DNA from: Platanthera guangdongensis | Taxonomy: Eukaryota; Streptophyta; Magnoliopsida; Asparagales; Orchidaceae | Direction: 5' to 3' | Length of the DNA: 64,000 nucleotides | Assembly (NCBI GenBank): GCA_039583875.1 | Contig: CM077150.1 | Coordinates: 187,740,375-187,804,374, forward strand | In this document: one piece after another, positions 32,036 to 43,039 of the stretch | Position numbering within the stretch: position 1 is the stretch's first letter | How the letters are laid out: each line of letters begins with the position of its first letter | Translations under genes and position numbers: made by a program | Notes under the pieces: generated by a model | The model's input: the letters and a program-made list of their open reading frames with translations, nothing else | Told to the model about the DNA's origin: nothing | The model's database searches: none

Positions 32036-33001
32036 CCAAGGCACGTTCACCACATAAGCACAATTTTTCTCTCTATTGGGTGGAAGAGGCTATTGGAGTG
32101 GGTTGCTCATCCCTTGTGCTTGATTGTGATCGATGAGATCTATGATTGGTAATGGCGTTTGGTAGCCCATTGAGTGTGATGGTGGTCTCATAGATGGTTG
32201 AGGGGAAGGGGGGCTGCTAATTTAGGTAACTAGTGTGGTGTGACTAACCAGTTGATATGCCTCTGCTACTACCCAACATTCCTGGATTGCCACAGAATTC
32301 AGCCCTAAACTTCTTCAACATTATGCGGATTTATTATTTTTCATCGACAAAGTCACCCTTGGTCGACAGGACTGTGGCGCCGAAGGGTGTTATGCAGAGA
32401 GAGAAATGAGGATTGAAGGTTGTTGAATGTGAACATGATTGGGAGATAGATCGATAGACCACTGGCAGAGTTGGTTGAGAGCTGTTCGTCAATCGTTTGT
32501 CGATCTAGGTTGGGACAGATTCTTCGGTCGGAACCTTGGCTGGCCCTTGGAACGACTTATAGGCGGCTCTCTGCAATTCTCTATGGAATCTATTTGATGT
32601 GGTCGAATAATGTAGGTGATCAAATGTAAGTGGTGACAAACAATGCATGAGACATTGAGATTGACGTTGATTGTGTGCACACCAGGAAATCCCGAGTGTC
32701 CTGTCGATCAGTTAGAGGGAACTGAACACGGAATAAGACGTCTTGTGGCATGCGAGCACCTTCTATAGAAAGGGTGCTGCTAAACTTCGCAAAATAAGAA
32801 AACGCTTCAGGCGATGTGGGAAGCATGGAAGCATGGAAGCATGGAGAATGGTTTAGCTCGTATGCCAATTTGTTAACAGTACAATGGAGCCTTGCCATCG
32901 TTGTCTGAAGCATGTGTTCAAGGGAGATCTATCAAACCCTTTTCAGCTGACGTTTTAGAGAGAGAGACTCTGTTTGGGGCGGTTGTGTCTGTATAGAAAT
33001 C
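32036..33001. other. Unassigned sequence
   Basis: No transposon border or domain recognised. Moderately GC, with GCATGGAA repeated three times near 32821. A minus-strand frame (32620-32913) has no known family. Confidence 0.35.
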
Positions 33002-33394
33002 ATGGCAGGAACCAGTGGTGGCATTAGAGCCTTCCATAAAGCTGTATTGAAAAGCTGCATGCTGTTTGGAAAATCTCCATGTAAGTGCTTTTCAGAAAAT
33101 GTTTTATGTTTATCTCCAAGCATATAAAATCATAATAATCATCCCAACTATTTGTGCTCATTTTTTGGAGTTTTTCTTCACTCACTCCTGCATCCTGTGT
33201 TAACTCTAATTTATACGATTTCTTGCCATGTGAACTACATCCTTCAATGCATTTAGTGTTAACTCTATTTCTTGCCTTTTATTATATGTTTCGATATTAT
33301 AGAAACCGAACTGTCACTAAAATCATAAAGATGTGAAAAGATTTACTCTGCATCAGCCTCTGCAACTCAATTTCTTGCAGATTTGCTTCAGTTG
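33002..33394 (+). CDS. Possible small spliced gene (unrecognised)
   Basis: An ATG at 33002 opens MAGTSGGIRAFHKAVLKSCM, then LFGKSP, up to a strong donor GTAAGTGC after position 33080. A possible acceptor TTTCTTGCAG near 33380 would add YLLQL and a stop, for a protein of about 31 residues. The upstream sequence (GAGAGAGAGACTCTG) looks like a 5' untranslated region. If instead CATGGCAG is an acceptor, the same open stretch from 33009 would be an internal 72-bp exon. I do not recognise the peptide and list it only as a candidate. Confidence 0.25.
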
Positions 33395-33765
33395 TAATGG
33401 AAAAAAAGATCTAACGCTTGCAATATGAGAAGATTTACTGCATCCGGAACACTATCTCGCAAATGTGTGAACGAAAAAAGGAGGAAAACCATTGATCGGC
33501 GAAAAACTACAGATATACAAAGAAATATAACCAAGAAAGCATGATCAATTGGACCCTTGAGATGAATGAGACACGATTTGCATGCTTAGACAATAGTTTA
33601 CCAAATCACTGGACTTACCTCTACACTAGAAATCCAATCAATGCAATATATTCATCTTCCATCAGTAAAATCCAAGCACTAAGCCTTGAGAACTAGGATG
33701 CTCATGGAAGAAACCAATTGGCCATCACAGGCTAGTTTATAAAATTATAGATACAGCTCGTTAAA
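33395..33765. other. AT-rich sequence, nothing recognised
   Basis: No open frame, repeat or border found up to the LTR-like region of the Tat element. Confidence 0.4.
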
Positions 33766-34515
33766 TGAAGAATATTGTACAACCCCGTGTCTGGCGAGTG
33801 AGGTCGCCAAAGACCATACCGGGCGGTTCAGATCGTCCAAGCAACAGGCAAGCCCAGCAAAAGACTGAAGATTGTGGGCGCGCTCGGCAAGGAGAAGCCG
33901 AGCCCGAGCTCGGCGTTCGTCGACCGCGAGCTCGGTATTCGCCGAGCTAAGCCAGGATCGTCGAGCTTAGGTCGACTAATGGAGGCCGACTGATGGGAGA
34001 GCTCGCCACCCCGAATTGCGCTCGCCGAAGGAGCTCGGCAACAGTAGGCGAGCAGGATCTGCCGAGGTGGCCAGGCTCCCCAGCTCGCCCAGATACAAGA
34101 GGTACTTTTTACTGTTTTGCCCCTGCTGGTCTGCCTATAGCCTTTCAAAATGGCAGAGTTTGGCTGTTGGCAGACCCAACCAAGGGTTTTTTGGTAACTT
34201 CAGGTCAGTTCCTTTTGTTATTGGCAGTCCAGATTCTAAAAACTATAAATAGGACCCAAGGGGTACCACAGAAGACATGCTTCCTGCACTTTCCTGCTCC
34301 AGTTTTCAAGTGCTTTCTGAGGGTACCTTAGCTCGGCCTCTGGCTAAGGAGGGGAAGCGCTCTCAGATCTTCCGGGTGTGTGTTGGGCCCTCCCCGCCGA
34401 GCCCTTGGGTCGGTTCCCCTTATTTCTTTTGTTGTTTTGCTTGCAGGAGTGAAGTAGGCGCGCAACCACCCCTTCCCCGAGGGTGAACTCCACAAGAGAC
34501 CGTTTTTCGGTTTCA
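33766..34515 (+). repeat. Probable 5' LTR of the Tat element
   Basis: GC-rich sequence with many AGCTCGGC/GCCGAGCT words begins near TGAAGAATATTGTACAACC and ends near CGGTTTCA, with TATAAATA at about 34243. TTTTGGTGCGGTGAGCG near 34521 may be the primer site (TGG start) of an unidentified tRNA. Borders are approximate. Confidence 0.5.
34243..34250 (+). promoter_or_regulatory. TATA box of the Tat LTR
   Basis: TATAAATA in ACTATAAATAGGACC, about 280 bp before the probable LTR end, a usual position for LTR promoters. Confidence 0.55.
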
Positions 34516-34632
34516 ATATTTTGGTGCGGTGAGCGTGGAGCGTGGTCAGTGCAGAAAAGCTTCAGCGAGCCCGATGACAGGAGGACAGGGATCTGACAGG
34601 CAGGACTCGCCGCCCCCCCGCCTCTCGCCACA

Positions 34633-36187
34633 GTGAGGATGTTCGAGGATTTCAGGAGTGAGGTGCTGAACCTCGTCAAGTTCGCACTCGGCACGCGGGC
34701 CGAGTGCTCGACTCCAGCAGCCCAGATCGCGGCCGCCCCCTCTCTGGCCGAAGAAGGCCGGGGGTGCGAGCTCCCCGGGCGCGAGCTCTTCCCTGGCTCC
34801 GCAGGCCGAGGCCGGTTCGGCGAGCTAGGCTCGCGAGACTTGCCAGCTCGCCCAGTAGGGGGAGGAAGCCCCTTCTGTGACTTGGTTTCTTCTGCCCCAG
34901 TTCCAGATGTGTTCAGGGAACCCGAGATGTCCTACTACACCGGGAAGGGAGACCCGGTCCAGCACGTTCAATGGTTCGAGGATGTGGTTTCAATCCGGCA
35001 GATGTCGGACGGGTTCAAGTGCCGACTCTTCGCTATCACCCTCAAGGAGAAGGCAAGGGAGTGGTTCCACCAGCTACCGGCCAGCTCCATCTACTGTTTC
35101 GAGGACCTGCGCCGGGAGTTCATGCTGAGGTTCACTACCTCGAAGAGGAGGAAGAAGGAGTCGGAATCCCTGTTCCACATCAAGCAGGGGGTGAATGAGA
35201 CGCTGGGGAGCTACGTGGATCGGTTCCAGGAGGAGGTTATTCAGGTCCAGGAGATGCCGGGCCATAGTTTGATGATGGCCTTTACCCTGGGCCTGCAACA
35301 GGGATTCTTCAGGATGGAGCTGAAGAGAGTTCCCCCCTTCTCCTACGAGGAGCTGATGGAGAGGGCGGCGAGAGAAGTTGACGGGGAGGCGTCAAACCCG
35401 GAGTTTGCGCGGAAGCTGGCCAGGTGGGCCACGAAGGAGGAGAAGGAATCGAGAGGAGGATGGGGACATGAAGAAAGGAGAGGAGAGCCCCGGCAGAGGG
35501 AGCAAAGGCAGCTCCAGGGGCAGCAGCAGCCTAGGTGGGGGCGTCAGGAGCCCGACCGTTGGCTGGGCTGGAGGCCTGAGTGGCAAGGGCAGGGGCCACA
35601 GAGAGGATACCAAGGAAGAGATCGCCATCAAGGGGGGCAAGATCAATTCCACCCCCCGGGCTGGAGGCAGGCCCAGAGGCCCCGACTCCCCGATCAAGAA
35701 GAGGCTATGGCCATAGCCATGGGGGAGAGGAGGAGAGTAGCAAGGAGGAGGAGAGAAATTAGGGTGGAGTTGCCCTATTGCGACTTCCATCAGGAGGAGG
35801 GGCACGCCACAGCCACGTGCCCGGAGTTCCTTGAAATGAGAGGGAACAGGGAGCAGCAGCAGCAGCAGCAGGGGCGCCAGGAAGTCAGGATCGAGGAGGT
35901 CCTGCCTCGGGCAGAGGAGGACCGTTGCGAAGACCGAGTGGACATTGAGACCCGAGGAGGGATCAGAGTGATCCACGGAGGGGTGGGGGTCGAGGCTTCC
36001 AGGAAGGCGAGCCTCCACACCATGTATCGTCGGAGCGTTGCCTCCACATCCCAAACCCCACCCCCAGAAGAGAGGATCACCTTCTCCAGAAGCGACATGC
36101 CGGATCATGAGGATCCATTCTGTGATGCGCTGGTCATCAAGGCAGCCATCAAAAATTTTACCGTCTCTCGGATCCTCGTTGACAACT
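34633..36187 (+). pseudogene. Tat gag-protease
   Basis: A long open frame of 518 codons. The retrotransposon gag core is at residues about 90-250 (GKGDPVQHVQWFEDVVSIRQ, KAREWFHQLPASSIYCFEDL, NETLGSYVDRFQEEV). Arg/Gly/Gln-rich sequence follows (residues 255-350), then a CDFHQEEGHATATCPEF knuckle-like motif (C-x2-H-x4-H-x4-C). The protease begins near residue 495 (FTVSRILVDN) and is stopped by TGA at the position after the catalytic Asp region (family VD-x-GSS). A start at 34633 is the first Met after the primer region. Gag forms the particle; this copy is intact up to the protease. Confidence 0.8.
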
Positions 36188-37128
36188 GAAGCTCCGTCAA
36201 CGTCGTCTTCAAGAAGGCGTTTGACGCGATGAAGGTGGCGGCAAAGAGGGTGCTGGCCTCGGACGGACCCTTGTTCGGGTTTTTCGGGGGAGAGGAAGGA
36301 AGTGGAGGGAGGAGTCAGCCTCCATGTCACCCTGGGGGGCAGTCCAGGAACTGCAGGTTCGTCATCGTGGATGCCCCCAGCAGTTACAGCGCCATCTTCG
36401 GGAGGCCCCTTATCAGCGCCTTCCGCTGCGTCCCCTCATCATTACGTCAGTGCTTGAAGTTCAATGCTGAGGGGATTCAGGTCAGGGTCAGGGGGGACCC
36501 CAAGGTGCCGCGGGAATGCTATGTCACCGCTATAAACTCCATCTCTTGGCAGGAGGGAGCCGAGGAGATGGGGCGAAGGATGGAGGATGATGAGCAGGAA
36601 GCAGGCAGGAAGGAGCTGGAGGTGGAGAACTGCGCAGAGGAGGAGACAGCGGGAGGAGACCAGGAGGGGATGGCCGAAATGATGGCCGTAGAGGAAGAGG
36701 TGGAGGTCCCCGTTCCGGAGGAAAGGGATGCTGAAGGATGGGGGGAGCAGTCCAGGTTGGAGGCTGCAGAAGAAGTGGAGTTGGAGGTCCTCACCCGTGG
36801 AGGCAGGGTGGAGAAGGTCCGCGTCAGCGGAGGGCTGACCCCGGAGGACCAAGGCAGGATGCTGGAGTGCATCCAGAAGAATGTGAACATCTTCGCATGG
36901 AACGCCGCGGAGATGCCGGGGGTTGACGAGGATGTGGCCTGCCACCGCCTCAACCTGGACCCGAGAACACGCCCCGTCCAACAAAAGAAGAGATCCACTG
37001 CGGACAAGCTGGCAGAGCCTATCAGAGAGGAGGTGATAAAGCTTCTCAAGGCCGGCTTCGTGTTCGAAATCCAATACCCCGGCTGGGTCTCCCATGTGCT
37101 CATGGTCAAAAAGGGAGACGGCCGGTAG
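36188..37128 (+). pseudogene. Tat protease remainder and acidic linker
   Basis: In frame after the stop: SSVNVVFKKAFDAMKV, then the second protease motif SSYSAIFGRPLISAFRCVPS (family YNAILGRPWL). A very Glu-rich linker (EEMGRRMEDDEQEAGRKELE and on) follows. The start of RT is VFEIQYPGWVSHVLMVKKGD. A TAG at 37126 replaces Trp in GDGRWRMC. Confidence 0.75.
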
Positions 37129-37800
37129 CAAATGTGTATCGATTTCTCTTTACTTAATAAAGCTCGTCCTAAGGACTGTTATCCCTTGCCTCGGATCGAC
37201 GCGCTGGTTGACTCAGCCGTTGGTTTTTCTGTAATGAGTTTTCTAGATGCTTTTTTCAGGTTATCATCAGATCAGGATGCACCCCCCGGACGTCAAGGAT
37301 ATCTCGTTCATCACGGGAGATGGATGCTACTGTTACAAGATGATGCCCTTTGGGCTAAAGAACGCAGGGGCGACCTACCAGAAGATGATGAATAGGGTCT
37401 TCAAAGAGCAAAAGGGAGGAACCTGGAGATGTACGTGGATGACCTTATGATCAAGAGTCAGGATGTGGACTCCCACCTCCAAGACGTAGAGGAGACCTTT
37501 GCCACCCTGGGCAAGTACAAGATGCGGTTGAACCCCCTGAAATGTGTTTTCGGGGCTAGCCGAGGGAAGTTCTTGGGGCATCTACTCACCCCTGCGGGGG
37601 TCGAACCGAATCCTGACAAGGTCAAGGCTATCATGGAGCTAGGGTCGCCACGGAATATCAAGAAGATGCAGCGCCTGACAGGAAAGCTGGCAGGGCTAAG
37701 TAGGTTCCTCTCCCGGGCTGGAGAAAAGTGCTCCCCCTTCTTCAAAACGCTAAGGGGCGGCAAAGGTTTGAATGGACCAAGGAGTGCGAGGAGACATTCC
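37129..37800 (+). pseudogene. Tat reverse transcriptase
   Basis: MCIDFSLLNKARPKDCYPLP, then a frame change inside SFLDAF/SGYHQIRMHPPD, TGDGCYCYKMMPFGLKNAGA, a second frame change, and MYVDDLMIKSQDVDSH with the YVDD box, followed by LNPLKCVFGASRGKFLGHLL and LTGKLAGLSRFLSRAGEKC. All catalytic residues survive but one stop and two or three frameshifts break the ORF. Confidence 0.85.
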
Positions 37801-39095
37801 AAGCCCTCAAGATGCAGTTGACCCAGGCTCCGCTGCTCCAAGGGCCCAAGGAGGGGGAGGACCTGTTCTTGTATCTCGGGGTCGGGGCAGAGGCCTTGAG
37901 CTCCGTCCTAGTTCGAGAGGAGGGGAAGAAGCAGCTCCCTATTTACTACGTGAGTCGGGTCCTGAGGAAGGCCGAGCTCCGGTATCCAATTTTGGAGAAG
38001 CTGGCTTTCGCCCTGATCATCTCAGCCCGAAGGTTGCGACCTTATTTCCAGGCACACTCAATCCTAGTGGTAACTGACCATCCTCTCCGCAACATCTTTG
38101 AGGGGGTGGAGCATTCTGGTAGGCTGGCCAAGTGGTCGGTAGAGTTGAGTGAGTTTAACGTTTCCTTCGTTCCGCGCCTCTCGATCAAAGCTCAAGCGAT
38201 GACCGACTTCTTGCCTGATTATGTGATTGAGGTGGCGGAGGAAGAACTCACTCATCCGACTCCTTGGAAGGTGAAGGTGGACGACGCCTCGGGGAAGCAT
38301 TCCCTGGGAGTGGGAGTAATCTTGGAGAGCCCTCAGGGGACTAGAATTGAGCAGACGGTAGTTGTGCACTTTCCCATCACCAACAATCAAGCCGAGTATG
38401 AGACCGTGATAGCAGGGCTGCGCCTGGCCAGGGAGCTGGGGGTGCTGGACGTGGAGGTCCTTACCGACTCCATGGTGGTAGCTTCCCAGATCAACAAGGA
38501 GTTTGAAGCAAGAGAGTCTACCCTGCGGTTGTACTTAGCCAAGGTAAAGGGGGTCATCGGCACGTTCCAAACTTTTTCCATCCAACACGTGCCCCGGGAG
38601 GAAAATGAGCAGGTCGATCAACTCGCAAAGCACGGTCCTCGGGTGGGGGGTACCATCACCGACCTATTTCGCCCTTCCATCGAAGAGGGGGACCTCATGG
38701 AGATAGATCAACGGCCTTCATGGATGGACCCAGTTGTAACTTTCCTTTCCACGGGAGAGTATCCGGAGGGGGCAGATAAGAAGAAGCTCAGTCATAAGTC
38801 AGCATACTACCTCCTCCAGGATGGGCAGCTGTACAAGAAGACACTCTCGAGGATGTTGGCTTGTTGCGTGGCCGAGGGGGAGGTACAAAGAATCTTGGAG
38901 GAACTCCACTTCGGAGAGTGTGAGAGTCACTCCGGGAGTCAGACCCTGGAAGGGAGGATTGTCAGGCAGGGGTACTTCTGGCCCACCCTGGGCCATGATG
39001 CAACGGAGTTCACAAGAAGGTGCCACAAATGCCAGCTGTTTGCCCCCCTCCAGCTACAGCCGGCCCAGCGACTCAAAAGTATCACGGCCCCCTGA
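37728..39095 (+). pseudogene. Tat RNase H, archaeal-type RNase H and integrase N terminus
   Basis: One open frame of 455 codons. First a gypsy RNase H (QLPIYYVSRVLRKAELRYPI, AHSILVVTDHPLRNIFEGVE, RLAKWSVELSEFNVSF). Then an archaeal-type RNase H with all four acidic residues visible: VDDASGKHSLGVG, NNQAEYETVIAGL, EVLTDSMVVASQIN and NEQVDQLAKHG. Then the integrase zinc-binding region (FGECESHSGSQTLEGRIV, HKCQLFAP; H-H-C-C type). The extra RNase H places the element in the Tat lineage. A stop lies at 39093. Confidence 0.85.
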
Positions 39096-39330
39096 CCATT
39101 CGCCATTTGGGGAATGGATTTGGTTGGACCGTTCCCTCAGGCCAGTGGGCAGAGGAGATTCTTCCTAGTAATGATCGATTATTTCTCCAAGTGGTTGGAA
39201 GTAAAGGCGCTGGCCAAGGTGACCTCCCAGGTTATCAGAAACTTTGTTTGGGGGGAGATCATTTGCCGCCATGGGCTGCCCCAGGCCATTGTCACGGACA
39301 ACGAGCCCCAGTTCGCCATTGTCAGGCTCT
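39096..39330 (+). pseudogene. Tat integrase catalytic core, cut by a minisatellite
   Basis: WGMDLVGPFPQASGQRRFFL carries the first Asp and IVTDNEPQFAIV the second. Right after this the sequence turns into the tandem array at 39324, so the third catalytic residue (Glu) and the C terminus are missing. The replacement looks like a deletion with one border inside the core. Confidence 0.8.
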
Positions 39331-39960
39331 CACCTAGCTGGCAGGGCTGGAAGTCACTCGGTGTCATCCTTGGGCCTCGAGCAGATCCCGCTGTCAGGCT
39401 CACCTAGCTGGCAGGGCCGGAAGTCACTCGATGGTGTTAGTAGTGGACCCCGAGCAGATCCCGCTGTTAGGCTCTCACCTAGCTAGCAGGGCTGGAAGTC
39501 ACTCGGTGTCATCCTTGGGCCTCGAGCAGATCCCGCTGTCAGGCTCTCACCTAGCTGGCAGGGCTGGAAGTTACTTGATGGTGTTAGTAGTGGACCCCGA
39601 GCAGATACCGCTGTCAGGCTCTCACCTAGCTGACAGGGCTGGAAGTCACTCGGTGTCATCCTTGGGCCTCGAGCAGATCCCGCTGTCAGGCTCTCACCTA
39701 GCTGGCAGAGCTGGAAGTCACTCGATGGTGTTAATAGCGGACCCCGAGTAGATCCCGATGTCAGGCTCTCACATAAGCTGGCAGAGCTGGAAGTCACTCG
39801 GTGTCATCCTTGGGCCTCGAGCAGATCCCGCTGTCAGGCTCTCACCTAACTGACATGGCTGAAAGTCACTCGATGATGTTAGTAGTGGACCCCGAGCAGA
39901 TCCCGCTGTCAGGCTCTCACCGAGCTGACGGGCTGAAGGTCACCCAGAGAAGTCCTTACC
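39324..39960 (+). repeat. Minisatellite of alternating 72-75-bp units (147-bp dimer), 8 units plus a partial
   Basis: Units start AGGCTCTCACCTAGCTGGCA at 39324, 39396, 39469, 39541, 39616, 39688, 39763, 39836 and 39911. They alternate strictly: type A continues CTCGGTGTCATCCTTGGGCC, type B continues CTCGATGGTGTTAGTAGTGG. Both end in CCCGAGCAGATCCCGCTGTC or CTCGAGCAGATCCCGCTGTC. The array begins inside integrase coding sequence. Confidence 0.95.
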
Positions 39961-40528
39961 CCCCCAGGTAGTGCCTAACAAACTTGGCCCTTCCAAGAGA
40001 GGAGAGCTCGGCATAGGCGAGTTCGAGCTCGCTGCCCCAGCTCGGGCTCGGCAGAAGATCGGCAAGCTAGAGCCTTGGACCTCGCTAAGAGGAGGCGGGT
40101 CCCGCCGGGCCGCCTCGTCCCCCCACTATGTTTTACTCAGGAAGATTTAGAGAAGTTGATCTCACATCGATAAGAGGACGGACAGCTCGCGAGCAAGCTG
40201 GGGCGAATCCTGAGAATTGGCAAGCCAGGCCCTGAGACCTCGCCAAGGGGAGGCCGATCCCGCCGAGGCCCCGCCCCCGCTTTATTTTACTTGAAAAAAT
40301 TCAGTGAGTTTGATTTTTTGATTAAGAAGGCCAAGGACAGCTCGCGAGCGAGCAGCGGCAAAGCCCTGGGAATTGCCGAGCACTCGACATACTCTCTCGC
40401 GGGCGCGTACTAATGACTATCCTACTCGCAGTACCTGTCTATGCGAGGCCGCCTGGGGAAGGGCTCGCGGATACACGGAACACAGAAAAAAGAAAAAAAA
40501 TGGCACGGGTATGATCAAAAATCTTTTT
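39961..40528. other. 3' region of the Tat element between minisatellite and antisense ORFs
   Basis: GC-rich, with GCTCGCGAGCGAGC-like words (40180-40350) and no coding frame that I support. It may hold promoter or terminator signals for the antisense unit. Confidence 0.4.
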
Positions 40529-42730
40529 TCATTGAATAAAGGTATTTACAGGAGCTCGCCTCGGCGAGGAAACAAAAAAAAGAGAGCATACAAATTTAGG
40601 CCTGCCCCCCCCCCCCCCCCCCCCCCCCTGGTCCCCCCCTTCGCCCGATTGATCCGGGTAGCCCTTCCCGCCGAACATCGCGTCCAGGCTATCCTCCTCG
40701 CTGGGCGGCGGCGCCGGGAACAAGCTCAGCATCAGGTCCTTGGCGGAGATCTCCTCGCACCCCTCCACCAGCACCCCAGTGTCCTTCATCATTTGGAGGG
40801 TGCATTCGGCAGCTTGGATGGAGTTGATCCGCAGCCTCTCGACGAGGTCGGCCTCGCCAAAGACCCGTGGCCTCTTATAGGGGAGGGTAGGGTCGACGTC
40901 GCCGGCCGGGAAGAAGATCTCCGCCGGGCGGCGGGCCTCGCGGCTGAGGTTCTGATTCTCCTCCTTCAGCCTCGCATTCGCCCCCTCCAGCTCGGCAAGC
41001 CGGGCGCGCAGCTGGACGATCTCCTCCCCCTGCTCAGCGTTGCGAGCCCGCAGCTCCCCGACAGCCTTGGCATCCTGATGAAAGAGAAATTCGTTAACAA
41101 CACAAAATATTTCAAGTAAAAGAGGGAAGGAGCCGGATACTCACCAACCCGCCGGCGGCCTCGGCGAGGAGACCCTCGGCGATGCCGAGCTGCCTCGCCT
41201 GGTCGGCGACCTTGTCCTTGGCGACATCGCGAGCCTGCTCGGCTTTTAGGAGTTGATTGCTGAGGGCAAAGCTGCGGCGGGTCAGCATGTGGTGGAGCTC
41301 CATGGTCTGCAGATGAGCCTGCAGACCCTCATGGCCGAGTTGCCGCAGGGTCATGTTCTTGTAGGCCTCGGCATCCTCGCGGCCATAGAGGCCGAAGCCG
41401 AGGGCGTAAGCATGGCCAGTGGCGGGCTCGCGGTCATGCCAGGACGAATGCAGAGTGGAGATGGAGACCCGATGAGCCAGCTCATCCCACTGCACCATGG
41501 GCTCCCCCGCCGAGTCCTTCCACCGCCCCCCGAAGTTAAAGAGGGGATGCTGTTTCGGCGCCCCGCGCTCGCGAGCCGCCCTCTTCGCCGAAGGAGGTGG
41601 GGAGATCGCCGCCGCGGAAGGAGCCTCGCTGCCCTTCCGACCTTTGCTGGTGATCGACTTCAGCGGGCTCTCCGGCGACGCGTCGGGGGGGGGGGGGGGT
41701 CTCAGCCGAGCTTATGTATTTGGGGCTGAATTGATGTTGTTGATGTTGTTTTCCCCGCGGAGCGAGTACGACCTTCTTCATCTTTTTTGGTAATGGCTGG
41801 CGGTGGGTTCGACCCCGCATCCTCAGGCCGCCTCTTGCTGGAAGAGGGTTGGGAGAAGGTCGCCTCATCTAGGCAGGCCGCCGCCGCCGCCTTCTCGCGA
41901 GCAAGGGGGTCCGGGTGCGACCCCGGGTCCGCAAACGGCGGGTTCGCGGGAATCAACTGCTCCCCTGCAAGGAAAAACTGGGAAAAGGTTAGAGCACTTT
42001 CAACAGCAATATGACGAGCTCGGCAACCGGGCGAGCTCGGCACTACGGGGAGAACAATACCTTCGCTGGGTAGGACAGGGAGAAGCGCGTCAAGGCCCCT
42101 TCGCAGGTAGGCGACCTCGAAATCCTTGTGGAGGAAGTATTTGTGGAGCTCACCATCGTTGCCGGATACAGCCGGCGGGCGGTAGACCTCCTCGCCTTTT
42201 TGCTGCTGCGAGTACGGGATGTTGCCGAGATCGCCCTTGATAAAGACGATCCTGATCATCCAGTTATGGTGCTTGTTCGTGATCTCGCGAACTTTGATCA
42301 GCGAGCCGCCGAAGTAAGCGACCCCATCCGACGTCGCCTTGTAAGAGAAGAGCTTCCTGAACACTGTCAGGTTGAACTCTATCCTCTCTCGCCGGAGGTA
42401 GCTCGCGAACGCCACCATCATGGCGATGGCGTTGGAGTTCAGCTGCGCGGGTACCGCGCCATAGTACTTCAAAATTTGCCGGACCTCCGGCCAGAGGGGG
42501 AGGCGCAACCCCACCTTAAAGTGAGAAATGGGGAAGGCGAGCTCATCGCCGTAGAAGGTATTGATGACCTCCCCTTGCCTCGGCCGGCGCGCCTCGAAGC
42601 CCGGCGGCACATATCCTGTCTCGAACTCCGCGAACTCCTCCTCGATGGTATGCCCCTCGAAGAAGCAGTAGTCAGTGAAGTGCTGGGCGCATTTGCTGTG
42701 GCCATCAGCGTCGGGGTTGGTCTTGCCCAT
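40529..42730 (-). pseudogene. Antisense ORF 1 of the Tat element (Transposase_28-like protein), three exons
   Basis: On the minus strand, exon 1 (42730-42061) starts MGKTNPDADGHSKCAQHFTD and holds GLRLPLWPEVRQILKYYGAV and PAQLNSNAIAMMVAFASYLR. This matches the plant-only family known as putative gypsy-type transposon (Transposase_28: LPLHP-x(5)-L-x-GL-P-QL-P-N). A GT-AG intron 42060-41965 restores PSE-G-EQLIPANP. Exon 2 (41964-41145) is open except for a frame change at a G-run (41685-41700). It resumes DASPESPLKSITSKGRKG and MVQWDELAHRVS. A second intron (41144-41075) joins GGL to DAKAVGELRARNAEQG. Exon 3 is coiled coil (VQLRARLAELEGANARLKEE) and ends at 40529. Function is unknown; such ORFs are recurrent in Tat elements. 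Confidence 0.65.
40603..40629. repeat. C homopolymer run
   Basis: A run of more than 20 C near the end of antisense ORF 1 (polyglycine on the minus strand). Assembly length may be unreliable. Confidence 0.85.
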
Positions 42731-43039
42731 GCTCGCGAAAGAAGACGGGGTGCGAGTAGAAAAGGAAAGAAGCGCAGAGAGAAAGAGAAAGCAATAAAAG
42801 CACAGTACAGGGGTTGGTGGGGGGGGGGGCTATTTGTAAAAAAAGGAATTTGGGGTCAGGCCACCCAATCGGCTCAGCTCGCCGCCCCAGCTCGCCACCC
42901 CAACTCGCCACCCCAACTCGCCACCCCAGCTCGCCGACTTCCGGCGCTTCCCAACCAAGGCTAAGTCAAACATCACAATATATTATTTTATTTGAATACC
43001 TCATGACCAAGAATATTCTAAGGTTACTTATTACAGAGA

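Noticed and set aside
35392..36330. 312-codon minus-strand frame opposite Tat gag
   Set aside because: Shadow of the GC-rich gag frame; composition Leu/Pro/Ser with no domain. The true antisense ORFs lie further 3'.
36442..37131. Minus-strand frames of 196-229 codons opposite the Glu-rich linker
   Set aside because: Mirror of GAG/GAA codons giving Leu/Ser runs; not conserved features of Tat elements to my knowledge.
40373..41119. 248-codon plus-strand frame
   Set aside because: It lies opposite exon 3 of the antisense Tat gene, whose coiled-coil frame and splice borders are more convincing.
42128..42964. 278-codon plus-strand frame
   Set aside because: Shadow of the antisense Transposase_28-like exon, which shows a recognisable family pattern.
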